From positions 1 to 26,261 of the forward strand of contig DIEW01000061.1 of the NCBI GenBank assembly GCA_002418825.1: a DNA stretch of 26,261 nt. Reading direction: 5' to 3'. The position numbers and the translations under genes were made by a program. The notes under the pieces were generated by a model. That model had not been told where the DNA came from. It did not search any database and saw nothing but the letters and a program-made list of their open reading frames with translations. This document shows positions 15,828 to 24,033 of the stretch, piece after piece. How positions within the stretch are numbered: position 1 is the first letter of the stretch; each line of letters starts with the position of its first letter. The stretch comes from Syntrophaceae bacterium UBA5764 (GTDB lineage: Bacteria > Desulfobacterota > Syntrophia > Syntrophales > Smithellaceae).

Positions 15828-17171
15828 TTAATCACGCCTTAAAACGGCGGCAAAAAAACCGTCCATGTTGTGGATATGAGGATAGGTTCGGTAAAAATGT
15901 TTGCTGTCAATAAGGCTTTGATTTATTGAAGACGGAGGTTTACAAAGTAAGAAATGTTTATTTTTTGCTAAAAAGGTATTTATTATATGCTCGTTTTCCT
16001 TGCTCAAAAGAGAGCAGGTACAATAAATTAGCTGTCCGCCTCGTTTCACCGCATGCGAAGCATTACATAAAAGCTTGTTTTGTATGACAGTTGATTTATT
16101 TATGTCCGATGGCGCGAGACGCCATTTTATTTCCGGATTTCTCCTTAATGTTCCGGTTCCCGAGCAAGGAGCATCCACAAGGACGTGGTCAAATCTTTCA
16201 TGAAATTCTTCGGGAAGGTTGGCGCTTACATCCGCCATCCGCGCGTCTATTGCGGTAATGCCCATTCGGGTCGCCTCTTTTTTTAGCTCGCTAATTTTTT
16301 CCGGATCATTGTCGATTGCCACAATGTGACCTTGATTGTTGATAATTGCGGCAAGATGCGTCGCTTTACCGCCGGTTCCCGCGCAGACATCCAGAATTGA
16401 TTCATTTTTCTTCGGATTAATAAGATAAGGGATGCATTGTGAACCTTCATCCTGGAGACGTAGGAGTCCCTGATAAAATGCTTCTGTTTTCTGAATAGTC
16501 TGGTCACTTTGGACGATAATTAGTCCGTCGGGGGAGTAGACTGTCGTCGTGGTGATAAATTCTTGAGGTCTCAGATTTTTCGACAATTTATCCGGAGATA
16601 TTTTTAAAGTGTTTGCTCTCAACGTAAAAGGAGGAATCTGATTATTTGCCGTGCAAAGAGCCACGGTGTTTTGTTCACCCAAAGCTGACAGCCATTCTTT
16701 TACTACCCAAAGAGGATGAGAGTGAAAAAGAGATATGTATTCAGCGGTATTTTTTCTTAAAGGGGGAAAGGGAATATTTTTGTCTTGGCGCAAGAAATTT
16801 CTTAAAACAGCGTTGACAAGTCCGCTTTTTCCCGGGGAGATAATTTGTGTAATTTTTACCGCTTCATCCACAACGGCAAAAGATGGGAGACGGTCGCTGA
16901 ATTTAAGCTGGAAAACAGAAACGCGCAGAATATTTTTTATCCGCTCATCGAGATTTCTGAAATTTCCCCGGTAAAGTTTTGTTGTTATCCAGTCAAGATA
17001 ACCGCGGTGTCTGAGCACACCGTAAACAAGATAGGTAAGCAATTTACCGTCCGGGGTTGCCGATAGCCGATAAGCATCAAGGCAGGAATCAAGAAGGGGA
17101 GAGGCGAAAGAACGGCCGTCGTTAACCTGTGTGAGAATATCTACTGCTAGATGGCGGATTGATTCACGCAT
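15828..17171 (-). CDS. rsmB: 16S rRNA (cytosine-967-C5) methyltransferase RsmB
   Basis: 447 residues. The N-terminal NusB-like domain (about 1-140) is followed by the SAM-dependent methyltransferase domain: motif I DVCAGTGGKATHLA (261-274), Asp-Ala-Pro-Cys336 in DAPCSGTGTLRRNP, and the catalytic Cys386 in YCTCSLL. It methylates a helper-site cytosine in 16S rRNA. GGGA lies about eight bases before the ATG. The gap to the upstream acyltransferase gene is 99 bases. Close linkage with fmt is common in bacteria. Confidence 0.95.
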   Translation of the reverse strand: MRESIRHLAVDILTQVNDGRSFASPLLDSCLDAYRLSATPDGKLLTYLVYGVLRHRGYLDWITTKLYRGNFRNLDERIKNILRVSVFQLKFSDRLPSFAVVDEAVKITQIISPGKSGLVNAVLRNFLRQDKNIPFPPLRKNTAEYISLFHSHPLWVVKEWLSALGEQNTVALCTANNQIPPFTLRANTLKISPDKLSKNLRPQEFITTTTVYSPDGLIIVQSDQTIQKTEAFYQGLLRLQDEGSQCIPYLINPKKNESILDVCAGTGGKATHLAAIINNQGHIVAIDNDPEKISELKKEATRMGITAIDARMADVSANLPEEFHERFDHVLVDAPCSGTGTLRRNPEIKWRLAPSDINKSTVIQNKLLCNASHAVKRGGQLIYCTCSLLSKENEHIINTFLAKNKHFLLCKPPSSINQSLIDSKHFYRTYPHIHNMDGFFAAVLRRD

Positions 17172-17270
17172 AATATTTTCCCGTCGGTTTGTAAGCTTAT
17201 AAAATCCTGTAAGATATACGGAAAAAGTTTGATTAAAAGATCCCTCGTTAATATTAATTTTGTTACAAAC

Positions 17271-17873
17271 TCAGCTTTTTGTATAAATAGATGCCGGGGC
17301 TGTTTGCTCAGAATGTTTGCCTTTAATTTTCATGTAAAAATCATGTATAATCTCCATGTCGCCTGTTATATCTCCCGATGGGTGGATAAGAGGTCCGGCT
17401 CCGCCGGTTTTAGATGCATAATCAATAAAACCGATTTGTATGGGAACGCCGGCGCCCACGGCTATATGATAAAAACCAGATTTCCAATATCTTACTTTGT
17501 ATCGTGTGCCTTCCGGAGCCAGGGCTAAAACAAATATTTTGTTTTTTTTGAATGTTGTTATCATCCGATCCACAGAATTTGCTGTTGATGATCTATCAAT
17601 AGCAATTCCCCCCAACCATTTTATTACTGGTCCGAAAGGCCAGCGGAATAATTCCTTTTTTGCCAAAAAATGAGCATCAAGTTTTAGCGAGAAAGCGAGC
17701 ATTATCCCGTAAAATAAATCCCAGTTGGAGGTATGTGGGGCGACGATAATGAGGTATTTCGGACTGGCGGGAAGATGGCCGATTGTCTTCCAGCCGAATG
17801 TTTTTAACAGAATAATCGACAAAACCCATAAAAATGTTTTTATCAGGGGTGTGTTAAAAATCGTATAACGCAC
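17271..17873 (-). CDS. Lysophospholipid (1-acylglycerol-3-phosphate) acyltransferase-like protein
   Basis: 200 residues with a hydrophobic N-terminal helix (about 10-25). The acyltransferase signatures are His47-Thr-Ser-Asn-Trp-Asp52 (HX4D) and PEGTR (120-124), with GGIAIDRS (88-95) between them. This fits the PlsC-like superfamily acting at the inner membrane on lysophospholipid or a related acceptor; its shortness points to the smaller LPLAT subgroup rather than full PlsC. The start is GTG at 17873, supported by AGAGG seven bases upstream. It lies between fmt and rsmB on the same strand, 35 bases after fmt ends. Confidence 0.85.
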   Translation of the reverse strand: MRYTIFNTPLIKTFLWVLSIILLKTFGWKTIGHLPASPKYLIIVAPHTSNWDLFYGIMLAFSLKLDAHFLAKKELFRWPFGPVIKWLGGIAIDRSSTANSVDRMITTFKKNKIFVLALAPEGTRYKVRYWKSGFYHIAVGAGVPIQIGFIDYASKTGGAGPLIHPSGDITGDMEIIHDFYMKIKGKHSEQTAPASIYTKS

Positions 17874-17908
17874 AAATCGGCCTCTTTGACGATCAGTATG
17901 GTTAAGAT

Positions 17909-18850
17909 TTAGTTTCCTAAAATGGTTTCAGGATTAATTTTATATCCACGCAAAAATTCCTCTGCCGGCATCTTTTTCTTACCGGCAAGCTGGATTTCCC
18001 TGAGAATTATGCATCCGTCGATAGCGACTACGGATATTGTTTTATTTGATTGTTCCATAATGGTGCCGGGTTTTTTATCTGTTTTTTTCGGTTTTGGCTC
18101 GGCCGCGTATATTTTGAGCATTTTACCATCCAGGAAACTATAGGCGCCCGGTGAAGGACTAAGACCGCGAATAAGATTACATATAGTGGAGACACTATTG
18201 CACCAGTTTATCTTTCCCATTTCTTTGGTTAACCGTGGGGCGAAAGTGGCAGTGGAGGAATCCTGCTTTTTGCTTTTCATGGCGCCGGTGGTTATTTGTT
18301 CGATTGTCTGGATGAGCAGGGAAGATCCCTGATCGGCCAGCCGGTCATGCAATTGCCCAAAATTTTCTGTTTGACTGATGAGCGTTTCTTTTTGTGCTAA
18401 AATATTGCCGGAATCCATTTCTTCGTCCATCATCATAATTGTAACACCCGTTTTTGACTCCCCGTTTATCAGCGCCCAGTTAATTGGCGCTGCGCCTCTG
18501 TATTTCGGTAACAAAGAAGGATGAATATTCAGGCATCCTAATGCGGGCACATCAAGAATGGATTTGGGCAAAATTTGGCCGAATGCCGCGACAACAATTA
18601 TTTCCGGTCCTAATTTTTTTATTAATTCTAATGATGCCTGGTCTTTGATATGCTCTGGCTGAAAAACGGGCAGACCTAATTTTAGCGCCAGAATTTTTAC
18701 CGGCGGCGAATTTGTTTTTTGTCCTCTGCCTTGCGGCCGGTCAGGTTGAGTGATTACGCCAACAATATGATGATTTTCGCTGTGTAGAAGTTGCAGTGCG
18801 GGAAGAGCAAAAGAAGACGTGCCCATGAATAAAATCTTTAGTTTAGACAT
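17909..18850 (-). CDS. fmt: Methionyl-tRNA formyltransferase Fmt
   Basis: 313 residues (E. coli 315). It formylates initiator Met-tRNA using 10-formyl-tetrahydrofolate. Catalytic residues are visible: Asn108 and His110 in CLNIHPSLLPKYRG, and Asp146 in MDEEMDSG. A C-terminal OB-like domain follows. The ATG at 18850 (MSKLKILFMG) is preferred because AAAGGA lies upstream and it matches the family N-terminus; the frame is open to an ATG at 18883, which adds 11 unlikely residues. Peptide deformylase (def), its frequent neighbour, is not in this window. Confidence 0.95.
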   Translation of the reverse strand: MSKLKILFMGTSSFALPALQLLHSENHHIVGVITQPDRPQGRGQKTNSPPVKILALKLGLPVFQPEHIKDQASLELIKKLGPEIIVVAAFGQILPKSILDVPALGCLNIHPSLLPKYRGAAPINWALINGESKTGVTIMMMDEEMDSGNILAQKETLISQTENFGQLHDRLADQGSSLLIQTIEQITTGAMKSKKQDSSTATFAPRLTKEMGKINWCNSVSTICNLIRGLSPSPGAYSFLDGKMLKIYAAEPKPKKTDKKPGTIMEQSNKTISVVAIDGCIILREIQLAGKKKMPAEEFLRGYKINPETILGN

Positions 18851-18931
18851 GCAAAGAATCCTTTCTTTTTTCGCAAGAAACATATAGACAAAAAAAGAGT
18901 TGTGTCAAGCGTGGCTTTGATGAATAATGTT

Positions 18932-18960
18932 TTGAAATAAACACGATTTTATAATATATA
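18932..18960 (+). promoter_or_regulatory. Putative promoter for the lipoprotein-TspO pair
   Basis: TTGAAA (18932-18937) and TATATA (18955-18960) are 17 bases apart. They lie in the divergent gap between fmt and the small lipoprotein gene, about 70 bases before its ATG. The surrounding DNA is very AT-rich, so chance matches are likely. Confidence 0.3.
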
Positions 18961-18981
18961 TAAGATAATTAGTTATTAGTA

Positions 18982-19015
18982 TTGGGAATATAGCCATTAT
19001 CTTTGGGAATAATGG
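18982..19015 (+). repeat. Direct repeat and hairpin in the lipoprotein leader
   Basis: TTGGGAATA occurs at 18982-18990 and again at 19003-19011, exactly 21 bases apart (about two helical turns). CCATTAT (18994-19000) and ATAATGG (19009-19015) form a perfect seven-base inverted repeat with an eight-base loop. The hairpin ends five bases before the AGGAGG ribosome-binding site. Confidence 0.6.
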
Positions 19016-19031
19016 ATTTAGGAGGCAAATT

Positions 19032-19319
19032 ATGAGGAAATGGTTATTTGTTTTAATTTTATTTTTTCTTATAAGCTGTGGTGATAAGCCTTCCAATGAA
19101 TTGATTCGAGAAGATTTTCAGCGTGTATATCCAAAAGGCGAACTTGTTTTGATAAAGCCATTGGAAAAAACTGCTGATACTTATCGTGTACACATAAGTT
19201 ATCGTCCCGATACCAGTTATGTTACAGAGACAACAGGTAAATTTAAAGAAGACATATTTCTTTACAAAAAGATTGGCGGCAAGTGGGTAAATACCTGGCG
19301 TAAATCAAGCGGACGATAA
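19032..19319 (+). CDS. Small putative lipoprotein
   Basis: 95 residues: a basic start MRKW, a hydrophobic run, and a lipobox LISC (cleavage before Cys17) followed by GDKPSNELI. The mature part of about 79 residues is rich in strands and charged residues, with no family I recognise. AGGAGG lies seven bases before the ATG, the strongest ribosome-binding site in the window. It is divergent from fmt and followed after 22 bases by the TspO gene. An Asp after the +1 Cys is at +3 here, not +2, so by the E. coli rule outer-membrane sorting is possible. Function unknown. Confidence 0.75.
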   Translation: MRKWLFVLILFFLISCGDKPSNELIREDFQRVYPKGELVLIKPLEKTADTYRVHISYRPDTSYVTETTGKFKEDIFLYKKIGGKWVNTWRKSSGR

Positions 19320-19341
19320 ATGCTAACCAGATATCATTAAC

Positions 19342-19836
19342 ATGGATACAAACACCCATAATAAAAAATATCATCTTGGCGTATTTTTATGGGTTATTGT
19401 CACTCTGGCGGTTGGCTTGGTAGCCGGTATGGTAAGCCGTCCGGATGCATGGTACAGCGCTCTGAGCAAACCTGTTTGGAATCCTCCCGCCTGGATATTT
19501 GCTCCGGTTTGGATTCTGCTTTATACGTTGATGGGTATCGCTGCCGGATTTATCTGGCAGCGGCGCGTTATTTCTCCATCGCCGCTAGCCCTTAGTCTTT
19601 ATGTCATCCAGTTAATTCTGAATATTATTTGGCCGTTGATATTTTTTTGTATGCGTAATCCGGGATTGGCCTTTGCGGAGATTTGCCTGCTGTGGATATC
19701 TATTGTAGCCACTATATTTATTTTCTGGAGAATTTATCTCCCGGCCGGTTTTTTATTGATTCCTTATTTATTATGGGTGAGTTTTGCCGTCGTGCTAAAT
19801 TTTACCATCTGGCGCATGAATATCAGTGCCGCTTAG
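19342..19836 (+). CDS. tspO: TspO/MBR family membrane protein
   Basis: 164 residues with five membrane helices by eye. The family marks are present: a LSKPVWNPPAWIFAPVW block, LLYTLMGIAAG, LYVIQLILNIIWPLIFF, and LLWVSFAVVLNFTIWRMN at the end. TspO proteins bind tetrapyrroles such as protoporphyrin IX and are tied to light, oxygen or stress responses; the bacterial role is debated. The ribosome-binding site is weak, so translation may depend on the small lipoprotein gene upstream. The gene ends eight bases from the priA stop codon (convergent), with no terminator between them. Confidence 0.9.
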   Translation: MDTNTHNKKYHLGVFLWVIVTLAVGLVAGMVSRPDAWYSALSKPVWNPPAWIFAPVWILLYTLMGIAAGFIWQRRVISPSPLALSLYVIQLILNIIWPLIFFCMRNPGLAFAEICLLWISIVATIFIFWRIYLPAGFLLIPYLLWVSFAVVLNFTIWRMNISAA

Positions 19837-19844
19837 CTGATACC

Positions 19845-22253
19845 TTACATGAAATTTTCCGGGTCGACATCCACAGTTGTTTTTACGAATCTGTTTTTTT
19901 GATTTTGCAGTAATTCTTGTACTATTTGGCGTAATTCACTTGAATTGGTACCCTTGATTAACATTTGAAAACGAAAACGCCCGTTAAGTTTGGCTAGTGG
20001 AGCCGGGGCGGGGCCGATGATTTCCACCGAATTCAGATAGCGCCTGCAGATAGCTTTTGTGTTTTTTTTCAATTTTTCAGCCTCGCTGTTCAGAACGTCT
20101 TTTTTGAGCGAAGATAGGTGGATATTGATGAGACAGCCTACAGGCGGATATTTGAAGGATTGGCGGAATCCCATTTCTTCTCGATAAAATGATTTGTAGT
20201 CATGGTATTTGGTATACAAAAGAGCATAATGTTCGGGGTTGAATGTTTGAATGATTACTTTGCCGGGATTTTCGCCTCGCCCGCCGCGTCCGGCAACCTG
20301 TGTCAAAAGCTGTAATGTTTTTTCCGCCGCTCGGAAATCTGGCATGTTTAAAGATGTGTCCGCGGTTATGACGCCAACGAGAGTAATCCACGGGAAGTCG
20401 TGTCCCTTGGTAATCATTTGTGTTCCGACCAAGATATCAAGATTTTTTTTCTCCAGCAAGCTGAGAATATTTTCCTGCGCGTCACTGTGTGATGATGTGT
20501 CGGAATCCATCCTTTGCAGTCGGGCTTCGGGGAATAGTCTTGCGATTTCTTTTTCCAATTTTTGGGTGCCCGCCCCGTAACTAAGTATGCGGCTTCCTTT
20601 GCAGAACGGGCAGATAGGAAGGGCTTTCTGAGAGAAACTACAATAATGACATTTGATGACGTTTTCGGCAAGATGATACTTTAGCGAAACGGCACAGTTC
20701 GGGCAGCGAAAATTATAACCGCAATCCGCGCAGACTAAAAAAGTATTAAAGCCGCGTCTGTTGAGAAAAAGCAAGACCTGTTCTTTCCGATTCAGAGTTT
20801 CAGCCACAGCGGAAATCAGTTGGTCGGAAAGCAGTGGTAACTTGCCCTGCTTTTCTTTTTGCTCTTTCATGTCAATGATTTCTACAATGGGTAGAGGTCT
20901 GTCTAGCACGCGATGTGTAAGTTCCATATGTTGATATTTTTTTGTTTGGGCGTTGAAATAGGAACGGATGCTTGGTGTGGCTGAACCCAGTATCACGACC
21001 GCGCGATTCATTTTGGCTTTGACTACCGCTGCGTCACGAGCATGATAATGCAGCCGTTCATTTTGCTTATACGAAGAATCATGTTCTTCATCGACAATAA
21101 TCAATTTAAGATTCGGCAAGGGGGCAAAGATGGCGGAACGCGCTCCGATGACCAGCTGAATATCGCCGCGTTTTATCTGCCTCCATTGATCATAGCGGAT
21201 GGACTGGGCGATTCTGCTGTGCAGGACGGCAATTTTATTTTCGCTGAACCTGCCGGAAATTCTAGCAATAAGTTGGGGTGTCAACGCGATTTCGGGAACC
21301 AGGTAAATAGCGGTTTCGTCATTTTTTAAAACTTCTTCTATGGCCTTGAGGTAAATTTCTGTTTTTCCACTGCCTGTTACGCCGTGAAGCAAAATAGGGG
21401 TAAAAGCATTTTTTCCCAGAAAGGAAGATATCTCGGCAAGCACCTGTTTCTGTTCTTTATTCAAAGAAATACTATTCGGATTATCCATAAGTGATGAGGC
21501 AAGAGGAGCCCGCCGGATTATTTCCTTGGCTTTGAAGGTTAAAAGGCCCTTTTTGTGCAATGTGTTTACCACAGCGGGAGATACGCCGGTGGCCTTAATC
21601 AATCTGGCGATTGAAGCCGAGCCGTGTTTTTGGAGAAAATTAACTAATGTTTTTTGTCTGGCGGTTAATTTTGCCTCCGTAATTTTATCCTCACTCAGAA
21701 GAACCATTTTTTCCGTGCACACGCCAAGTTGCTTTTTTTGTCTTTCTTCAATGTGCAAAAGTCCCAAAAGATGAAGTCGGCGCACAGCAGCAGAAATGTT
21801 TTTAAGCTTACATTCCTGGGACAGGCTGTTTATAGACATCCCTTGTGGATATTTGTTTAAAACACCAAGAATTTTTTCTTGCGTTCGTGTCAGGGGAACA
21901 TTTTCGGGCAAGGAAACCGGAATAATCCAGGTGATATCTTTTTTTCCCGCACCTGATGGGATAATTTCCGCTAGAGTTTTTCCGAGAGGATACATGTAAT
22001 AATGCGCGACCCATCGGTAAAAGTCCAGATCGCTTTGGTCAAAGAGAGGTTCATCATCGAGTACTTCCGTAATTAATTTTATCTCCGATAAAATGCAGGT
22101 ATCCGTTGTAGACACGATAAAGCCGGTACGTTTTTTGTGGCCAAAGGGAACAAACACACGTTTACCGATTTGAACTTTCTTTTCCAAAGTAGGCGGTACT
22201 TCATAAGTGAACAGTTTGTCTTGGGGAATATTGAAAGCAATATTTATAAACAT
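19845..22253 (-). CDS. priA: Primosomal protein N' (replication restart helicase PriA)
   Basis: 802 residues, somewhat longer than E. coli PriA (732). It has the N-terminal DNA-binding domain with a 3'-end pocket, a winged-helix region, Walker A GVTGSGKT (291-298), DEEH (388-391), helicase motif GSATPS, and eight zinc-binding cysteines at 508, 511, 517, 520, 535, 538, 548 and 551. AGRGGRG (654-660) marks the last helicase motif. It reloads the replisome at stalled forks, which fits functionally with the ruvCAB set. A terminator hairpin lies 16 bases before its ATG, and no good ribosome-binding site is seen. Confidence 0.95.
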   Translation of the reverse strand: MFINIAFNIPQDKLFTYEVPPTLEKKVQIGKRVFVPFGHKKRTGFIVSTTDTCILSEIKLITEVLDDEPLFDQSDLDFYRWVAHYYMYPLGKTLAEIIPSGAGKKDITWIIPVSLPENVPLTRTQEKILGVLNKYPQGMSINSLSQECKLKNISAAVRRLHLLGLLHIEERQKKQLGVCTEKMVLLSEDKITEAKLTARQKTLVNFLQKHGSASIARLIKATGVSPAVVNTLHKKGLLTFKAKEIIRRAPLASSLMDNPNSISLNKEQKQVLAEISSFLGKNAFTPILLHGVTGSGKTEIYLKAIEEVLKNDETAIYLVPEIALTPQLIARISGRFSENKIAVLHSRIAQSIRYDQWRQIKRGDIQLVIGARSAIFAPLPNLKLIIVDEEHDSSYKQNERLHYHARDAAVVKAKMNRAVVILGSATPSIRSYFNAQTKKYQHMELTHRVLDRPLPIVEIIDMKEQKEKQGKLPLLSDQLISAVAETLNRKEQVLLFLNRRGFNTFLVCADCGYNFRCPNCAVSLKYHLAENVIKCHYCSFSQKALPICPFCKGSRILSYGAGTQKLEKEIARLFPEARLQRMDSDTSSHSDAQENILSLLEKKNLDILVGTQMITKGHDFPWITLVGVITADTSLNMPDFRAAEKTLQLLTQVAGRGGRGENPGKVIIQTFNPEHYALLYTKYHDYKSFYREEMGFRQSFKYPPVGCLINIHLSSLKKDVLNSEAEKLKKNTKAICRRYLNSVEIIGPAPAPLAKLNGRFRFQMLIKGTNSSELRQIVQELLQNQKNRFVKTTVDVDPENFM

Positions 22254-22269
22254 TATCTAGTCTCAAAAC

Positions 22270-22299
22270 AAAAAACGCCCCGGAAACGGAGCGCTTTTA
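22270..22299 (-). terminator. Rho-independent terminator after dksA, just before priA
   Basis: In the - strand RNA, CGCUCCG (22293-22287) pairs with CGGGGCG (22282-22276) around a UUUC loop, with one U-G pair, followed by six U (22275-22270). A-rich sequence on the other side extends the stem. It follows the dksA stop by about 20 bases and ends 16 bases before the priA ATG. Confidence 0.75.
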
Positions 22300-22317
22300 A
22301 TTATTATGTATTTTTGA

Positions 22318-22698
22318 TTATTCTCCCTTGAGCTTTTCCAGCTTTTCCTGCTTTGTTTTGCAGTCGATGCAGAGGGTTGTTACCGGTCTGGCCATCAATC
22401 TTTTTTCCGAGATGGGTCCGCCGCACACCTCACAAATGCCAAAAATGCCGTCGTCAATTCTTTTTATTGCTTCCTGCATTTTTAAAATGAGTTTGCGTTC
22501 GCGATCGCGGATGCGCAGTTCAAAGTTACGGTCTGCCTCCAGTGAGGCTCTGTCGGTCGGATCGGGAAAATTTTCTTTGCCGTCGGTCATCTGGGAAACG
22601 GTTTTACCCGCCTCACTGAGCAACTCATTTATTTTCTGGATGAGCATATTGCGAAAGACTTCCAGCTTTTCCGGTTTTATAGCTACTTGTTTTTCCAA
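22318..22698 (-). CDS. dksA: DksA/TraR-family transcription factor (DksA type)
   Basis: About 126 residues. DksA binds the RNA polymerase secondary channel and with ppGpp controls rRNA and amino-acid promoters. The coiled-coil tip motif DPTDRA (Asp, Asp, Ala as in E. coli DksA) and the C4 zinc finger CEVC...CIDC are present, as is RDRERKL. It is shorter than E. coli DksA (151) at the N-terminus. I placed the start at TTG 22698, eight bases after AAAGGAG. The alternative GTG at 22707 overlaps that ribosome-binding site and is unlikely. A promoter and an inverted repeat lie upstream, and a terminator follows. Confidence 0.92.
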   Translation of the reverse strand: MEKQVAIKPEKLEVFRNMLIQKINELLSEAGKTVSQMTDGKENFPDPTDRASLEADRNFELRIRDRERKLILKMQEAIKRIDDGIFGICEVCGGPISEKRLMARPVTTLCIDCKTKQEKLEKLKGE

Positions 22699-22731
22699 TA
22701 TCGCCACTCCTTTTAAAAAAACTGAATGAGT

Positions 22732-22760
22732 GTTTTACCTAAAGGTAAAATGTTTGTAAA
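22732..22760 (-). promoter_or_regulatory. Putative dksA promoter with an overlapping inverted repeat
   Basis: On the - strand TTTACA (22760-22755; five of six) and TAAAAC (22737-22732; four of six) are 17 bases apart. A perfect inverted repeat, TTTTACCT-AA-AGGTAAAA (22733-22750 on the + strand), fills much of the spacer and most of the -10 element. This is the position expected of a repressor operator. Alternatively the repeat could be a hairpin at the end of rfaE2, but no T-run follows it. Confidence 0.4.
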
Positions 22761-22804
22761 GCAAAATAATTATCTGTGTTAGTTAGCAAAAATGAAGTAA
22801 TTAA

Positions 22805-23290
22805 TCAACCTTTAGAATAATATACTTGCCTGATTTTGGCGATAATATTGGTCGTAGATTTTCCTTTAATTTCAGGGATTATCGTTAATTTACCGCCCCA
22901 TTTTTTTATTTCCTCCCGCCCCACGATTTTATCTTCGGGCCAATCTCCGCCTTTAATCAAGACATCGGGTCTTAATAATGTGATGAGCTTCAACGGGGTT
23001 GTTTCATTAAAAATAGTCACAAAATCAATAAATTCAAGAGCGGCCATTATTTCCGCTCTTTCTTGTTGGCTCACGAGCGGTCTTTTGTCTCCCTTGATTT
23101 TTCTCACGGAAGAATCACTGTTTAACGCCAGCACTAGGATATCTGCGGTTTTTTTTGCTTTTTTTAGGTAACGGACGTGGCCGACGTGAAGGATATCGAA
23201 ACACCCGTTGGTAAAAGCGATTTTTTCGCCTTGTTTTTTGAGAATTTCCAGCTTTCTTTTTAACGTTTTTCTATCTAATATTATTTTCAT
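22805..23290 (-). CDS. rfaE2: D-glycero-beta-D-manno-heptose 1-phosphate adenylyltransferase (RfaE2)
   Basis: 161 residues of the cytidylyltransferase-like fold: TNGCFDILHVGHVRYL (nucleotide-binding HxGH), then SVRKIKGDKRPLV, then a closing KGKSTTNIIAKI. This matches the C-terminal, stand-alone half of HldE, which makes ADP-heptose for the LPS inner core. It agrees with lpxC in the same window. The kinase half (RfaE1) is not here. It starts 14 bases after the comF stop and likely belongs to the rsfS-comF transcript. The ribosome-binding site is weak (GGATTG). Confidence 0.92.
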   Translation of the reverse strand: MKIILDRKTLKRKLEILKKQGEKIAFTNGCFDILHVGHVRYLKKAKKTADILVLALNSDSSVRKIKGDKRPLVSQQERAEIMAALEFIDFVTIFNETTPLKLITLLRPDVLIKGGDWPEDKIVGREEIKKWGGKLTIIPEIKGKSTTNIIAKIRQVYYSKG

Positions 23291-23304
23291 ATCAATCCAT
23301 TTGG

Positions 23305-24033
23305 TTAAATGACCCTCGCCAGCGTTAAAGCGGCAATTTCCTTCGCGCCGGCTTTACGCAAAGTTTTGGCGCACTCATTGAGTGTTGAGCCTGTCGTATA
23401 TACGTCGTCGACGAGAATAATATTTTGGCCGTCAACTGCTTCGTCGCTGGTTACTTTAAAAACGCCCTTTATATTTTTTTCCCGTTCTTTTTTGTCCAAA
23501 CCGGTTTGTGTTAAAGTAAATTTAGTGCGTTTTAGCAAGAAATAATTTAAGGGCAACCGCCATTTTTTTTTTAGGGCTTTTGCGAGAATTACTGATTGGT
23601 TGAATCCGCGTTGCCTCAGTTTTTTGATATGCAGAGGAACAGGTGCTATTAATGAGTACTTTTTGTAGTCAAAATCCGGAAAAGAAAAATCAGCCATAAA
23701 GCGGGCAAGGACAGAACCGGTGGATAAATCGCGGCCGTATTTGAATTTTTGGATAGTTTTCAGGATGGTATTTTCGTAGGCCGCCACCGCGCGGGCTACA
23801 GAGAAAAACGGTCTTTGTCCGATGCAATTGCCGCACAGGTGATTGCCCGCCGGGCTGTCGAAAAAAGCTATTCCACAGACAGGGCAGATACTGCCGGTTA
23901 AAAACCTGATTTTTTCGCGGCAATCAGAACAAAAATATTTTTCTTCTTCCGGCCGTAAAATTGCCGTGCATCCCGGACAGATGGGCGGATAAAAGATATC
24001 AGTTATGTTTTGGATAATGTTTTTCCAGTTCAA
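23305..24033 (-). CDS. ComF family protein (phosphoribosyltransferase-like)
   Basis: 242 residues. The N-terminal zinc-ribbon has Cys pairs CPGC, CSDC, CPVC and CGNC. The C-terminal phosphoribosyltransferase domain has the PRPP-binding sequence IILVDDVYTTGSTLNE and a QRGFNQS motif. ComF proteins take part in DNA uptake in naturally competent bacteria, but homologues are widespread and no other competence gene is seen here. The start is TTG at 24033: its TTGA overlaps the rsfS TGA stop, so the two are translationally coupled. Confidence 0.92.
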   Translation of the reverse strand: MNWKNIIQNITDIFYPPICPGCTAILRPEEEKYFCSDCREKIRFLTGSICPVCGIAFFDSPAGNHLCGNCIGQRPFFSVARAVAAYENTILKTIQKFKYGRDLSTGSVLARFMADFSFPDFDYKKYSLIAPVPLHIKKLRQRGFNQSVILAKALKKKWRLPLNYFLLKRTKFTLTQTGLDKKEREKNIKGVFKVTSDEAVDGQNIILVDDVYTTGSTLNECAKTLRKAGAKEIAALTLARVI

